From NCBI RefSeq assembly GCF_001423695.1, contig NZ_LMOZ01000001.1, forward strand, positions 248,001 to 312,000: 64,000 bases of DNA, written 5' to 3'. Of the stretch, positions 1-9,165 are shown piece by piece. The position numbers and the translations under genes are program-made. Positions within the stretch are counted from its first letter, which is position 1, and each line of letters begins with the position of its first letter. Below the pieces are notes generated by a model that saw only the letters and a list, made by a program, of their open reading frames with translations, ran no database searches and had not been told where the DNA came from. The DNA comes from Leifsonia sp. Leaf336 (GTDB lineage: Bacteria; Actinomycetota; Actinomycetes; Actinomycetales; Microbacteriaceae).

Positions 1-875
1 CGCGGTTCGGCCAGGCCGAGCAGCTGCTCGACACCGCCGACCTGCTGCTCGGCGGCAGCGCGTCGATCGTCGCCTGCGGGCTCGCCAGGCTCGGCGTGAC
101 GACGGCGCTCGCCGCGGTGGTCGGCAGCGACCGCTTCGGCTCGTTCGTGCTCGACGAGCTGCGCGCGGCCGGGGTCGACGTCTCCGCGGTGTCCGTCGAC
201 GACGCCGTCCCCACCGGGCTCTCCGTCGTGCTGTCGGAGCCGCACGACCGCGCCATCCTGACCCTGCCCGGCACCATCCCGAGCCTGGCCGCCGAGGCGG
301 TGCGGGAGGCCGTGGAGCGGTTGCGGCCGCGACACGTCCACGTCGCGTCGTACTTCTTGCAGCCGGGGCTTGCGGCTTCGCTGCCCGAGCTGCTGAGCTG
401 GCTCGCCGAGCACGGCATCACCGTGAGCCTCGACACGAACTGGGATCCGTCGGAGCGCTGGAGCGGGCTGCAGGAGGTGTTGCGGCGCGTAGACGTCTTC
501 CTCCCCAACCGCGAGGAGGCGCTGGCCATCGCCGCCGCCGTCACGGGTTCGGTTCCGGCCGGGCTCGAGGAGGCCTCGAGCGCGCTCTCGGAGCTCGGCT
601 GCCGCGTCGTCGTCAAGGCCGGCGCGGAGGGCGGCATCGCCTTCGAGGGCGGCGCGCGCGTCGCCGCGTCGCCCGGGCTGCGCGTGGAGGTCGTCGACAC
701 CACCGGCGCCGGCGACAGCTTCGACGCCGGGTACCTCGCCGCGCTGGCGGCCGGCGTCGCCGACGAGGAGGAGCGCCTGCGCTGGGCCGCGACCGCCGGC
801 TCGCTCTCGGTGCGCGGCCGCGGCGGCACGGCCGCCCAGGCCACCCGCGACGAGCTCCTCCTCCCGATCCCCTGA
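1..875 (+). CDS. PfkB-family carbohydrate kinase (5' end missing)
   Basis: Cytosolic ATP-dependent sugar or nucleoside kinase; only the last ~290 residues are in the window, read from base 3, with the true start upstream. The N-terminal PfkB signature is visible as GGSASIVACGLARLG and the C-terminal signature as DTTGAGDSFDAGYLAALA, whose GAGD holds the anion hole and the catalytic Asp. The frame stays open upstream of the GTG at 96, which sits inside the first signature, so that GTG is not the start. Substrate (ribokinase, fructokinase or KDG-kinase type) cannot be fixed from the sequence. It stops just before a perfect palindrome that probably separates it from the glycosidase gene downstream. 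Confidence 0.9.
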   Translation, partial: RFGQAEQLLDTADLLLGGSASIVACGLARLGVTTALAAVVGSDRFGSFVLDELRAAGVDVSAVSVDDAVPTGLSVVLSEPHDRAILTLPGTIPSLAAEAVREAVERLRPRHVHVASYFLQPGLAASLPELLSWLAEHGITVSLDTNWDPSERWSGLQEVLRRVDVFLPNREEALAIAAAVTGSVPAGLEEASSALSELGCRVVVKAGAEGGIAFEGGARVAASPGLRVEVVDTTGAGDSFDAGYLAALAAGVADEEERLRWAATAGSLSVRGRGGTAAQATRDELLLPIP

Positions 876-881
876 CACCCT

Positions 882-938
882 CGAAGGGCACGTTGTTGTC
901 GCTTTCGGCGCGCGAAAGCGACAACAACGTGCCCTTCG
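882..938. repeat. 57-base perfect palindrome between genes
   Basis: Two perfectly complementary 26-base arms (882-907 and 913-938) flank the 5-base spacer gcgcg. It begins 6 bases after the kinase stop. There is no T-run, so it is either a GC-rich terminator-like hairpin or a copy of a dispersed intergenic palindrome; the length and perfection of the arms favour the latter. Similar use of a palindrome after a stop codon is seen at 5762-5824. Confidence 0.8.
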
Positions 939-1025
939 GCGATCGCGCGGAGGGAATTCACGGAGAAAACCAAGTAACGGTCGGTTTATGATGAGGGTCT
1001 ACCCGTCACGCCCAGAGGAGTGCGA

Positions 1026-2828
1026 ATGACCGACACCGACCAGACCACGACGCCCGCAGCTGAGACCCGGGCGCCGGAGGCCGACCCCCGCTTCCGCGAC
1101 GCGAGCCTCCCGATCGACGAGCGCGTCGAGAACCTGCTGGCGCAGATGACGCTCGACGAGAAGGCGGGCCTGTTCTTCCAGACGATGATGACGATCGGCG
1201 AGGGCGGAACGGTCGCCGGCCCGAACCCGGCGTTCGGCATCGCCGACAGCACCGAGATGATCCGCGACCGCCACCTGACGCACTTCAACGTGTTCGGCGC
1301 CGCGAGCTCGGCCGCCGAGATGGCTGAATGGCACAACCGCGTGCAGGAGGTCGCCGCGAGCACGCGCCTCGGCATCCCGGTCACCTTCTCGACCGACCCG
1401 CGGCACTCGTTCAGCGACAACCCGCTCGCCGCGATGATGGCCGGCCCGTTCTCGCAGTGGCCGGAGACCATGGGGCTCGCCGCGATCGGCGACGAGGCGC
1501 TCGTGGAGCGCTTCGCCGACATCGCACGCCAGGAGTACACGGCGGTCGGCATCCGCGTGGCCCTGCACCCGCAGATCGACCTCGCCACCGAACCGCGCTG
1601 GGCGCGCCAGTCGGCCACCTTCGGCGAGGACCCGGAGCTGACCTCCCGGCTCGGCGCAGCGTACATCCGCGGCTTCCAGGGCTCAGAGCTCGGACCGGAC
1701 TCCGTCGCCACCATGACCAAGCACTTCCCGGGAGGCGGCCCGCAGAAGGACGGCGAGGACCCGCACTTCCCGTACGGCCGGGAGCAGGTCTACCCGGGCG
1801 GACAGTTCGAGACGCACCTCAAGCCGTTCGAGGCGGCCTTCGAGGCGGGCACCAGCCAGATCATGCCGTACTACGGCATGCCGGTCGGAACCGAGTACGA
1901 GGAGGTCGGCTTCGGCTTCAACAAGTCGGTCATCACCGGCCTGCTGCGCGAGCGCTACGGCTTCGACGGCATCGTCTGCACCGACTGGGGACTGATCAGC
2001 GACGGCGAGATCGGCGGGGAGCCCTTCCCGGCGCGCGCCTGGGGCGTCGAGCACCTGTCGCCGCGGGAGCGGATGCGCAAGGTCCTCGACGCGGGGGCCG
2101 ACCAGTTCGGCGGAGAGTCCATCCCGGAACTCCTGATCGACCTCGTGCGCAGCGGCGAGCTGCCGGAGGAGCGGCTCGACGTGTCGGCGCGACGCCTCCT
2201 GCGCGAGAAGTTCCGCCTCGGCCTGTTCGATGCGCCGACGGTCGACCCGGCCCGCGCGACCGCGGTCGTCGGCAACGCCGAGTTCGTGGCGGCGGGGGAG
2301 GCTGCGCAGCGCGCCTCCGTCACGCTGCTGAAGAACGAGAGCGTCCTTCCGCTCGCCCGCGGGGCGAAGGTGCTCGTGCGCGGCTTCGACCCCGAGCTCG
2401 TCGCAGGCTACGCGACGGTCGTCGACACCGTCGAGGAGGCCGATGCCGCGCTGGTCCGGCTGCATGCCCCGTACGAGCAGCGCTCGACGATGTTCGAGAA
2501 CTTCTTCCACGCCGGCTCGCTCGACTTCGAGCAGGAGACCGTGGACGAGGTGCTCGCCATCGCGCGGGCCGTTCCAACGGTCCTGCACGTGTTCCTGGAT
2601 CGTCCGGCCATCCTGACCCCGATCGCGGGGGAGGCGGCGGCGATCTCGGTCGACTACGGCGCGAGCCCCGTCGCCCTGCTCGACGTGCTGTTCGGCGAGG
2701 CCGCGCCGCAGGGCCGGCTGCCGATGGACCTCCCGTCGTCGATGGCGGCCGTGGAGGCGAACCGTCCGGACGTGCCGTTCGACACCGCCGACCCGCTGTT
2801 CCGCTTCGGCCACGGGCTGAGCTACTAG
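1026..2828 (+). CDS. Glycoside hydrolase family 3 (beta-glucosidase/beta-xylosidase type)
   Basis: Retaining exo-acting beta-glycosidase, 600 residues, without a signal peptide and so probably cytosolic. The GH3 N-terminal barrel shows the substrate-loop motif KHFPGGGPQKDGEDPHF near residue 232 and the nucleophile region GIVCTDWG with Asp near 320. The C-terminal GH3 domain ends in FRFGHGLSY, the usual GH3 tail; no fibronectin-III domain follows, so it is a shorter member. ATG 1026 is chosen because AGAGGAG at 1014-1020 lies 5 bases upstream; the in-frame GTG at 1020 would overlap that site. Exact sugar specificity is unknown. The upstream sugar kinase suggests a sugar-utilisation context. 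Confidence 0.93.
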   Translation: MTDTDQTTTPAAETRAPEADPRFRDASLPIDERVENLLAQMTLDEKAGLFFQTMMTIGEGGTVAGPNPAFGIADSTEMIRDRHLTHFNVFGAASSAAEMAEWHNRVQEVAASTRLGIPVTFSTDPRHSFSDNPLAAMMAGPFSQWPETMGLAAIGDEALVERFADIARQEYTAVGIRVALHPQIDLATEPRWARQSATFGEDPELTSRLGAAYIRGFQGSELGPDSVATMTKHFPGGGPQKDGEDPHFPYGREQVYPGGQFETHLKPFEAAFEAGTSQIMPYYGMPVGTEYEEVGFGFNKSVITGLLRERYGFDGIVCTDWGLISDGEIGGEPFPARAWGVEHLSPRERMRKVLDAGADQFGGESIPELLIDLVRSGELPEERLDVSARRLLREKFRLGLFDAPTVDPARATAVVGNAEFVAAGEAAQRASVTLLKNESVLPLARGAKVLVRGFDPELVAGYATVVDTVEEADAALVRLHAPYEQRSTMFENFFHAGSLDFEQETVDEVLAIARAVPTVLHVFLDRPAILTPIAGEAAAISVDYGASPVALLDVLFGEAAPQGRLPMDLPSSMAAVEANRPDVPFDTADPLFRFGHGLSY

Positions 2829-3002
2829 CCCGCTCCGTTCGCGAAGGGCCGGCGTTCAGCAGGTTCCGAGCGTTCCCCCTGGTCGTCCCGCGGTCCCGGG
2901 CGTACAGTGCCCGTTCCGTGGGGCGATCAGGGAATCTTTCCCTCCCGTCCACGGTTATGTCAGGTGGCATAATTTCGCGACGATCTCGAAGGAGGGGATG
3001 AA

Positions 3003-3455
3003 ATGGCACGGAGGATCGAAGAGCTCGAGGACGAGACCGGCGCAGTCATCAAGTACAGAAGGCACGCGAACGGCAGGGGCTTGGTGTCGCCGTCGGCGCG
3101 CGTCGCCGAGTCGGCCCACATCGAGCCGAGCGCCTACGTGGAGGCCGACGCCCGCATCGGGCTCGACGTCTACATCGGCGCAGGCAGCTGGATCGACAGT
3201 GGCGTGACGATCGGCGACCGCACGTTCGTGGGCGCCAACGTCCACGTCGGCAAGGGCTGCATCGTCGGCAGCGGCGTGCGCATCGGCAGCAACGTCAAGA
3301 TCGGTGAGAACGCGATGATCGGCAACGGCGCGCGTGTCGAGCGCGACGAGCAGGTGCCGGCCGGCACCGTGATCGAGCTGCGCGGCGCTGCGGCGGCGCG
3401 CGCCGCGCTCTCGGCACCGCCGCGCGGTGCCCGGCTCACGCGTCGAGCTGCCTGA
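3003..3455 (+). CDS. Hexapeptide-repeat (left-handed beta-helix) protein
   Basis: 150 residues. From about residue 30 to 120 the sequence repeats an I/V-G-x-x-x-x rhythm (ARIGLDVYIGAGSWIDSG, VTIGDRTFVGANVHVG, VRIGSNVKIGENAMIG), the signature of a left-handed beta-helix as in acyltransferases and gamma-carbonic anhydrases. No extra catalytic domain is attached, and I see no clear carbonic-anhydrase His triad, so the function is unassigned. The start has a strong Shine-Dalgarno (AAGGAGGGG, 2989-2997), 5 bases before ATG. A clear intrinsic terminator follows at 3506-3536, making this a single-gene unit. Confidence 0.85.
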   Translation: MARRIEELEDETGAVIKYRRHANGRGLVSPSARVAESAHIEPSAYVEADARIGLDVYIGAGSWIDSGVTIGDRTFVGANVHVGKGCIVGSGVRIGSNVKIGENAMIGNGARVERDEQVPAGTVIELRGAAAARAALSAPPRGARLTRRAA

Positions 3456-3505
3456 TCGTTGTCGACATCCGCTGAGGAGGCGGATCTCGATTTGGAGCTT
3501 CCCAC

Positions 3506-3536
3506 AAACGGCCCGCGTACCCCGCGGGCCGTTTTT
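3506..3536 (+). terminator. Rho-independent terminator
   Basis: Perfect 12-base stem (3506-3517 with 3523-3534), 5-base loop taccc, and a T-run ending at 3536. It ends the hexapeptide-repeat gene and insulates the acyl-CoA oxidase gene. Confidence 0.92.
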
Positions 3537-3619
3537 GTAGCCGCCGCACCGACGGTTTCCGCCCGCGGGCCGGCCGTCGTAGCGTGGCGAGCACCGTAGA
3601 GAGATCGAAGAGGAAACTC

Positions 3620-5755
3620 ATGGTTGACACTGCCGAGCGCGCCACCCCGAAGCCCAACACCACCGAGCCGAGCACCACCTCCGTCGCGGACTCCGCCGCG
3701 TCCGAAGCGGCCGCCGCCGCTGCGGCCACCGCGCCCGCCGGCGCGGCACCGCGCGTCGACGTGGAGGCGCTGGGCCGCCAGCTGCTGGGCCAGTGGGCGG
3801 AGGCGCGGCTCGCCTCCCGCGAGCTGTCGTCGCGCCCCGAACTGCAGAAGGTGGAGGGACTGTCCGTCGCCGACCACCGGTCGCGCGTCTTCGAGCAGCT
3901 CAAGCTGCTGGTCGAGAACGGGCAGGTGCACCGGGCGTTCCCGAAGTCGGTGGGGGGCGAAGACGACCACGGCGGCAACATCGCGGCGTTCGAGGAGCTC
4001 GTCGCGGCCGACCCGTCCCTCCAGATCAAGTCGGGCGTGCAGTGGGGCCTCTTCGGCGCCGCCGTGTTGCACCTCGGCACCGAGCACCACCACCAGACCT
4101 ACCTGCCGGCGATCATGTCGCTGGAGGTGCCCGGCGCGTTCGCCATGACGGAGACCGGCCACGGCTCCGACGTCGCCGCGGTCGCGACCACCGCCACCTA
4201 CGACCCCGAGACGAAGGAGTTCGTCATCGACACCCCGTTCCGCGGGGCGTGGAAGGACTACCTCGGCAATGCCGCCGTCGACGCGACCGCCGCCGTCGTG
4301 TTCGCGCAGCTCGTCACGCAGGGCGTCAACCACGGCGTGCACGCGTTCTACGTGCCGATCCGCGACGCGAACGGCGACTTCCTCCCGGGCATCGGGGGCG
4401 AGGACGACGGCCAGAAGGGCGGCCTCAACGGCATCGACAACGGGAGGCTGCACTTCACGGGTGTGCGCATCCCGCGTACCGACCTGCTGAACCGCTACGG
4501 CGACGTCGCGGAGGACGGCACCTACACCTCCCCGATCGCGAGTCCCGGGCGGCGCTTCTTCACCATGCTCGGCACCCTGGTGCAGGGCCGCGTCTCGCTC
4601 GACGGCTCGGCCACCATCGCGTCGAAGATCGGCCTGAAGATCGCGATCACCTACGCCGACCAGCGCCGCCAGTTCACCGCCGGCAGCGACACCGACGAGG
4701 AGGTCATCCTCGACTACCAGCGCCACCAGCGCCGCCTGCTGCCGCTGCTCGCCACGACCTACGCGGCCGGCTTCGCCCACGAGGTGTTCCTGCACAAGTT
4801 CGACGACGTGTTCAGCGGCAAGGCCGACAGCGACGCCGACCGGCAGGACCTGGAGACCATCGCGGCCGCGCTCAAGCCGTTGAGCACCTGGCACGCGCTC
4901 GAGACGCTCCAGGAGGCTCGCGAAGCCTGCGGAGGCTCCGGCTTCCTGACGGAGAACCGCATCACCTCCCTGCGGCAGGACCTCGATATCTGGGTCACCT
5001 TCGAGGGCGACAACAACGTCCTCCTGCAGCTCGTCGCCAAGCGGCTGCTCACCGATTTCAGCCGCAAGTTCGCCAAGGCCGACGCGGGTGCGATGGCCCG
5101 CTACGTCGTCGTGCAGGCGGCGGGCAAGGCCTACCACGGCACCGGGCTGCGCAGCGTCGGCCAGACCGTGCGCGACTTCGGGTCGACGGCGCGGTCGGTC
5201 AACTGGCTGCAGGAGTCGGCGACGCAGCGCGAGCTGCTGACCGACCGGGTGGCGACGATGATCGCGGAGATCGGCGGACGGCTCCGCCCGGCCTCCAAGC
5301 TCGGCAAGAAGGCCGCGGCCGACCTGTTCAACTCCCAGCAGAACGAGCTCATCGAAGCGGCTAGGGCGCACGGCGAGCTGCTGCAGTGGGAGGCGTTCAC
5401 CGAGGCCCTGGAGCAGGCCCCCGACGCCGGCACCAAGCAGGTGCTCACCTGGCTGCGCGACCTGTTCGGGTTCGGCCTGATCGAGAAGCACCTGTCGTGG
5501 TACCTCATCCACGGCCGGCTGTCGCCGCAGCGCGCGCAGGCCGTGTCGGCGTACATCGACCGGCTCCTCACGCGGCTGCGCCCGCACGCTGTCGACCTCG
5601 TCGACGCGTTCGGCTACGGCCCCGAGCTCGTGCGCGCGAAGATCGCGAGCGGCGCGGAGGCCGAGCGCCAGGCGGAGGCCCGCGCCTACTACGCCGAGCG
5701 CCGGGCCGCCGGCACGCTGCCGACGCCCGAGAAGGCGCCCGCCAAGCACCGCTGA
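3620..5755 (+). CDS. Acyl-CoA oxidase / acyl-CoA dehydrogenase family protein
   Basis: 711-residue flavoenzyme that introduces the 2,3-double bond of acyl-CoA, first step of fatty acid beta-oxidation; the oxidase-type members pass electrons to O2. The N-terminal 45 residues are a low-complexity Ala/Thr tail. The flavin-domain motif AMTETGHGSDV and the C-terminal EACGGSGFLTENR followed by FEGDNNVLLQ are typical of the peroxisomal-type ACOX family, as is the length (~650-720 residues). ATG 3620 is preceded by AAGAGGA (3608-3614). The stop is followed by a nested palindromic repeat shared with the converging mdh gene. Dehydrogenase versus oxidase activity cannot be decided from sequence alone. 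Confidence 0.88.
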   Translation: MVDTAERATPKPNTTEPSTTSVADSAASEAAAAAAATAPAGAAPRVDVEALGRQLLGQWAEARLASRELSSRPELQKVEGLSVADHRSRVFEQLKLLVENGQVHRAFPKSVGGEDDHGGNIAAFEELVAADPSLQIKSGVQWGLFGAAVLHLGTEHHHQTYLPAIMSLEVPGAFAMTETGHGSDVAAVATTATYDPETKEFVIDTPFRGAWKDYLGNAAVDATAAVVFAQLVTQGVNHGVHAFYVPIRDANGDFLPGIGGEDDGQKGGLNGIDNGRLHFTGVRIPRTDLLNRYGDVAEDGTYTSPIASPGRRFFTMLGTLVQGRVSLDGSATIASKIGLKIAITYADQRRQFTAGSDTDEEVILDYQRHQRRLLPLLATTYAAGFAHEVFLHKFDDVFSGKADSDADRQDLETIAAALKPLSTWHALETLQEAREACGGSGFLTENRITSLRQDLDIWVTFEGDNNVLLQLVAKRLLTDFSRKFAKADAGAMARYVVVQAAGKAYHGTGLRSVGQTVRDFGSTARSVNWLQESATQRELLTDRVATMIAEIGGRLRPASKLGKKAAADLFNSQQNELIEAARAHGELLQWEAFTEALEQAPDAGTKQVLTWLRDLFGFGLIEKHLSWYLIHGRLSPQRAQAVSAYIDRLLTRLRPHAVDLVDAFGYGPELVRAKIASGAEAERQAEARAYYAERRAAGTLPTPEKAPAKHR

Positions 5756-5761
5756 CCCGCA

Positions 5762-5824
5762 CCGACATTCGTCACGAATGTCGCGATTCGTGCCACGAAT
5801 GTCGCGATTCGTGACGGATGTCGG
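5762..5824. repeat. Nested inverted and direct repeats between convergent genes
   Basis: Outer 18-base arms (5762-5779 and 5807-5824) are complementary with one mismatch. Inside, the 20-mer cacgaatgtcgcgattcgtg occurs twice with a 21-base period (5773-5792 and 5794-5813), and each copy is itself a 7-base-arm palindrome. The position between the 3' ends of the acyl-CoA oxidase and mdh genes suits a bidirectional terminator, but the internal duplication suggests a dispersed intergenic palindrome. Confidence 0.75.
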
Positions 5825-5839
5825 CGCGCGGGCGCAGCG

Positions 5840-6832
<993 letters not shown>

Positions 6833-6856
6833 GCGCTGCGCGCCTCACCCCACCGC

Positions 6857-6862
6857 TACAGT
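6857..6862 (+). promoter_or_regulatory. Leaderless -10 box of the aminopeptidase gene
   Basis: TACAGT followed by 6 bases (cgcacc) and the ATG at 6869; no Shine-Dalgarno. It mirrors the divergent mdh promoter 25 bases away. Confidence 0.5.
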
Positions 6863-6868
6863 CGCACC

Positions 6869-7828
6869 ATGCGCAGCCTCTACCCCGAGATCGAGCCGTA
6901 CGACAGCGGGATGCTGGACGTCGGCGACGGCCAGCAGGTGTATTGGGAGACGAGCGGCAACCCCGACGGCAAGCCGGTCGTGTTCCTGCACGGCGGCCCC
7001 GGCGGCGGCACCACGCCCTCCCACCGCCGGCTGTTCGACCCGGAGCGGTACCGGATCGTCCTCTTCGACCAGCGCAACTGCGGCAAGAGCCTGCCGCACG
7101 CCAGCGATCCCGACGCCGACCTCTCGGCGAACACCACCTGGAACCTCGTCGGCGACATGGAGAAGCTGCGCGAGCACCTCGACGTCGAGCGCTGGCAGGT
7201 GTTCGGCGGGTCGTGGGGGAGCGCCCTCGCGCTCGCGTACGCCGAGACGCATCCCGAGCGGGTGTCGGAGCTGATCGTGCGCGGCATCTTCACGCTGCGT
7301 CCCGCCGAGCTCGACTGGTTCTACGAGGGCGGCGCCGCGGCATTGTTCCCCGACCTGTGGGAGGGCTTCGTGGAGCCGGTTCCCGCGGAGGAGCGCGGCC
7401 ACCTCATTCGGGCGTACAGCCGCCTGCTCTCCGACGAGGACCCGGCCGTGCACGGCCCCGCTGCGGTCGCCTGGTCGCGCTGGGAGTCCTCCACGATCAC
7501 GCTGCTGCCGCGCCCGGAGGTCGTCGAGAGCTTCACCGAAGAGAAGTACGCGGTCGCCTTCGCGCGCATCGAGAACCACTACTTCATGAACGGCGGGTGG
7601 TTCGAGGAGGACCAGCTGATCCGCGACGCCCACCGGCTGGAGGACATCCCCGGCGTCATCGTGCAGGGCCGCTACGACGTCTGCACGCCGGCGATGACCG
7701 CGTGGGACCTGCACAAGGCGTGGCCGCAGGCCGACCTGCAGATCATCGCCGACGCGGGTCACGCCTACGACGAGCCCGGCATCCTCGACGCCCTCATCGA
7801 GGCGACCGACCGCTTCGCCGATCGATGA
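6869..7828 (+). CDS. pip: Prolyl aminopeptidase (proline iminopeptidase)
   Basis: Cytosolic serine peptidase of family S33 that removes N-terminal proline from peptides; 319 residues, the normal family size. The alpha/beta-hydrolase oxyanion motif is HGGPGGG, the nucleophile elbow GGSWGS, the acid loop QGRYDVCTP and the His loop DAGHA. The family motif DQRGCG appears as DQRNCGKS, with Asn for Gly. ENHYFMNGGWF matches the substrate-binding region of the family. The start follows a leaderless promoter. It converges on the cytidylyltransferase gene with 16 bases between stops. Confidence 0.93.
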   Translation: MRSLYPEIEPYDSGMLDVGDGQQVYWETSGNPDGKPVVFLHGGPGGGTTPSHRRLFDPERYRIVLFDQRNCGKSLPHASDPDADLSANTTWNLVGDMEKLREHLDVERWQVFGGSWGSALALAYAETHPERVSELIVRGIFTLRPAELDWFYEGGAAALFPDLWEGFVEPVPAEERGHLIRAYSRLLSDEDPAVHGPAAVAWSRWESSTITLLPRPEVVESFTEEKYAVAFARIENHYFMNGGWFEEDQLIRDAHRLEDIPGVIVQGRYDVCTPAMTAWDLHKAWPQADLQIIADAGHAYDEPGILDALIEATDRFADR

Positions 7829-7844
7829 CGAGGGTCCGGTTGCG

Positions 7845-8267
7845 TCAGCCGGCGAGGGCGGCGAGTGCGCGGCGGAGCTGCGTCGAGCTCGTCGTCATCG
7901 TGTACGGGAAGTAGACCACCTCGACGCCGACCGCGGCGAACTCGCGCTCCAGGCGCATGCCCTTCTCGGTGCCGCGCCAGTCGTCGCCCTTGAAGAAGAC
8001 GTCGAACTGCAGCTTCTGCCACATCTCGAGCTTGTCGGGCACGGTCTCGGCGACCGCTTCGTCGACGTAACCGATGTTGCGCACGATCTCGATGCGCTCC
8101 GCGAGCGGGATCACCGGGTCGACGCCTTTGGTGAGGCGGAGCATTTCGTCGGAGACGACACCCGCGATCAGGTAATCGCACTCGTTCTTGGCGTGCTTGA
8201 GGATGTTGAGGTGTCCGATGTGGAACAGGTCGAACGCTCCTGCTGCGTAGCCGACGCGTACGGTCAC
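7845..8267 (-). CDS. Glycerol-3-phosphate cytidylyltransferase-like protein (TagD family)
   Basis: Small nucleotidyltransferase (140 residues) that would join a phospho-polyol to CTP to give a CDP-alcohol. The active-site motif GAFDLFHIGH carries HxGH. The C-terminal motif reads TMTTSSTQLRR where the family usually has RTxGISTT. Start GTG 8267 is chosen because AGGAGG lies 7 bases upstream; an in-frame ATG at 8330 would need a 21-residue extension across promoter sequence. Its product could feed the CDP-alcohol phosphotransferase at 31827. True substrate (glycerol, ribitol or other) is not decided. Confidence 0.85.
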   Translation of the reverse strand: MTVRVGYAAGAFDLFHIGHLNILKHAKNECDYLIAGVVSDEMLRLTKGVDPVIPLAERIEIVRNIGYVDEAVAETVPDKLEMWQKLQFDVFFKGDDWRGTEKGMRLEREFAAVGVEVVYFPYTMTTSSTQLRRALAALAG

Positions 8268-8283
8268 AGGGTGGCCTCCTTCG

Positions 8284-8330
8284 GGTGAGGTATCCTCACC
8301 TATTCTGGCGAATGAGTGAGGATTTGTCAC
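8284..8330 (-). promoter_or_regulatory. Promoter with two GTGA-N7-TCAC palindromes
   Basis: On the minus strand, GTGACA (8330-8325), a 17-base spacer and CAGAAT (8307-8302) form a plausible promoter for the cytidylyltransferase gene. A perfect 7-base-arm palindrome, ggtgaggtatcctcacc (8284-8300), lies just after the -10 near the likely start point. A second GTGA-N7-TCAC copy (8316-8330) overlaps the -35. The octamer tcacctat also recurs 31 bases apart. This is a good candidate repressor operator. Confidence 0.5.
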
Positions 8331-8353
8331 CTATAAATTCGAAGGAGCTTTCG

Positions 8354-8962
8354 TCAGTCGACCGTGGCGCGCAACGCGGAGGCGATCACCTCCGTCGCCG
8401 TGGCGATCTGCGCGAAGGCCGCCTCGTACGCCGCGTCGCCCTCGCCGTACGGATCGAGGACGTCGCCCTCCGCGTAGCCGCGCCGGGTGGCGCGGTCGCG
8501 GCTGACGACGCCGGACGAAGGGCGGTGCGCCGCCGCCCAGGCGACGAGCTCCGCGGGCGAGAGCTCGGAGGCGCTGGCGCGGGTGACGGCGTCCGCGAAC
8601 TCGGTCAGTGTGAACGCGCGCCGCACGGTCGACGGGGCGTGGTCGACGACCCACTCACGATGCTCGCGGGTCGCTGTGAGGATCAGGCCGGCGTCGGCGA
8701 GGAGAGACCGCGTGGCCTGGCGGGCGACGAAACCCCGCACATCCGCGGCGTCCACGCCGTGAGCCTCGAGGAGGCCGTCCATCGGCGGGTTGACCGGCCA
8801 GCCCGTCATCGCGTGGGTACCGGCCGACGACACCGTGAACCGCGGCCCGTCGCCACCGGCGGCCGTCGCGAGCTCGTGTGCCAGCAGGAGGTCCATGGCC
8901 GGGGAGCGGCAGATGTTCCCCGTGCAGATCGTCACGATGGCGAAAGGAGTCGATGCCCGCAT
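8354..8962 (-). CDS. Low-molecular-weight protein-tyrosine phosphatase
   Basis: Cytosolic phosphatase, 202 residues, that typically dephosphorylates the Wzc-type kinase and tunes polysaccharide export. The P-loop is CTGNICRS near the N-terminus (CxGNxCRS; the family consensus is CX5R) and the general-acid motif DPYGEGD lies near the C-terminus. It is ~40 residues longer than the usual 150-160, the extra being in the middle. ATG 8962 directly precedes the conserved strand; no Shine-Dalgarno, but gagaat lies 6 bases upstream, so it may be leaderless. It stands at the left end of the exopolysaccharide locus, divergent from the first beta-helix gene. Confidence 0.88.
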   Translation of the reverse strand: MRASTPFAIVTICTGNICRSPAMDLLLAHELATAAGGDGPRFTVSSAGTHAMTGWPVNPPMDGLLEAHGVDAADVRGFVARQATRSLLADAGLILTATREHREWVVDHAPSTVRRAFTLTEFADAVTRASASELSPAELVAWAAAHRPSSGVVSRDRATRRGYAEGDVLDPYGEGDAAYEAAFAQIATATEVIASALRATVD

Positions 8963-9115
8963 GCTGCCATTCTCGCGGACGACGGCTACCACCCGAATTG
9001 GGGGGAAAGAACCACCTAGCTGAGATTGCATAGCGGACGTAAAATTAACTGACCTGTGTGCGCTCTCAGCCACGGTCTGATAGGTTTTCCAACAAATCTC
9101 ACGCGCAGAAGGCCT

Positions 9116-9157
9116 GGTCTCACCTTCATGCTTTCCTGATCGCGACGAGCATTGGAA
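9116..9157 (+). promoter_or_regulatory. Conserved 5' leader, copy 1
   Basis: The segment shares ggtctcaccttc and then atcgcgacgagc...attggaa, in the same order and spacing, with 12260-12305, just upstream of the paralogous gene. The downstream gene bodies are paralogs, but this untranslated stretch is as well conserved as coding sequence, suggesting shared regulation or recent tandem duplication. The site includes GGAAGA, the ribosome binding site of the first gene. Confidence 0.5.
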
Positions 9158-9165
9158 GACGCTTC

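Noticed and set aside
1020-2828. GTG 1020 as start of the GH3 gene
   Set aside because: It overlaps the ribosome binding site that serves ATG 1026.
3170-5749. An 859-residue minus-strand frame
   Set aside because: Antisense to the acyl-CoA oxidase and hexapeptide genes; no motifs.
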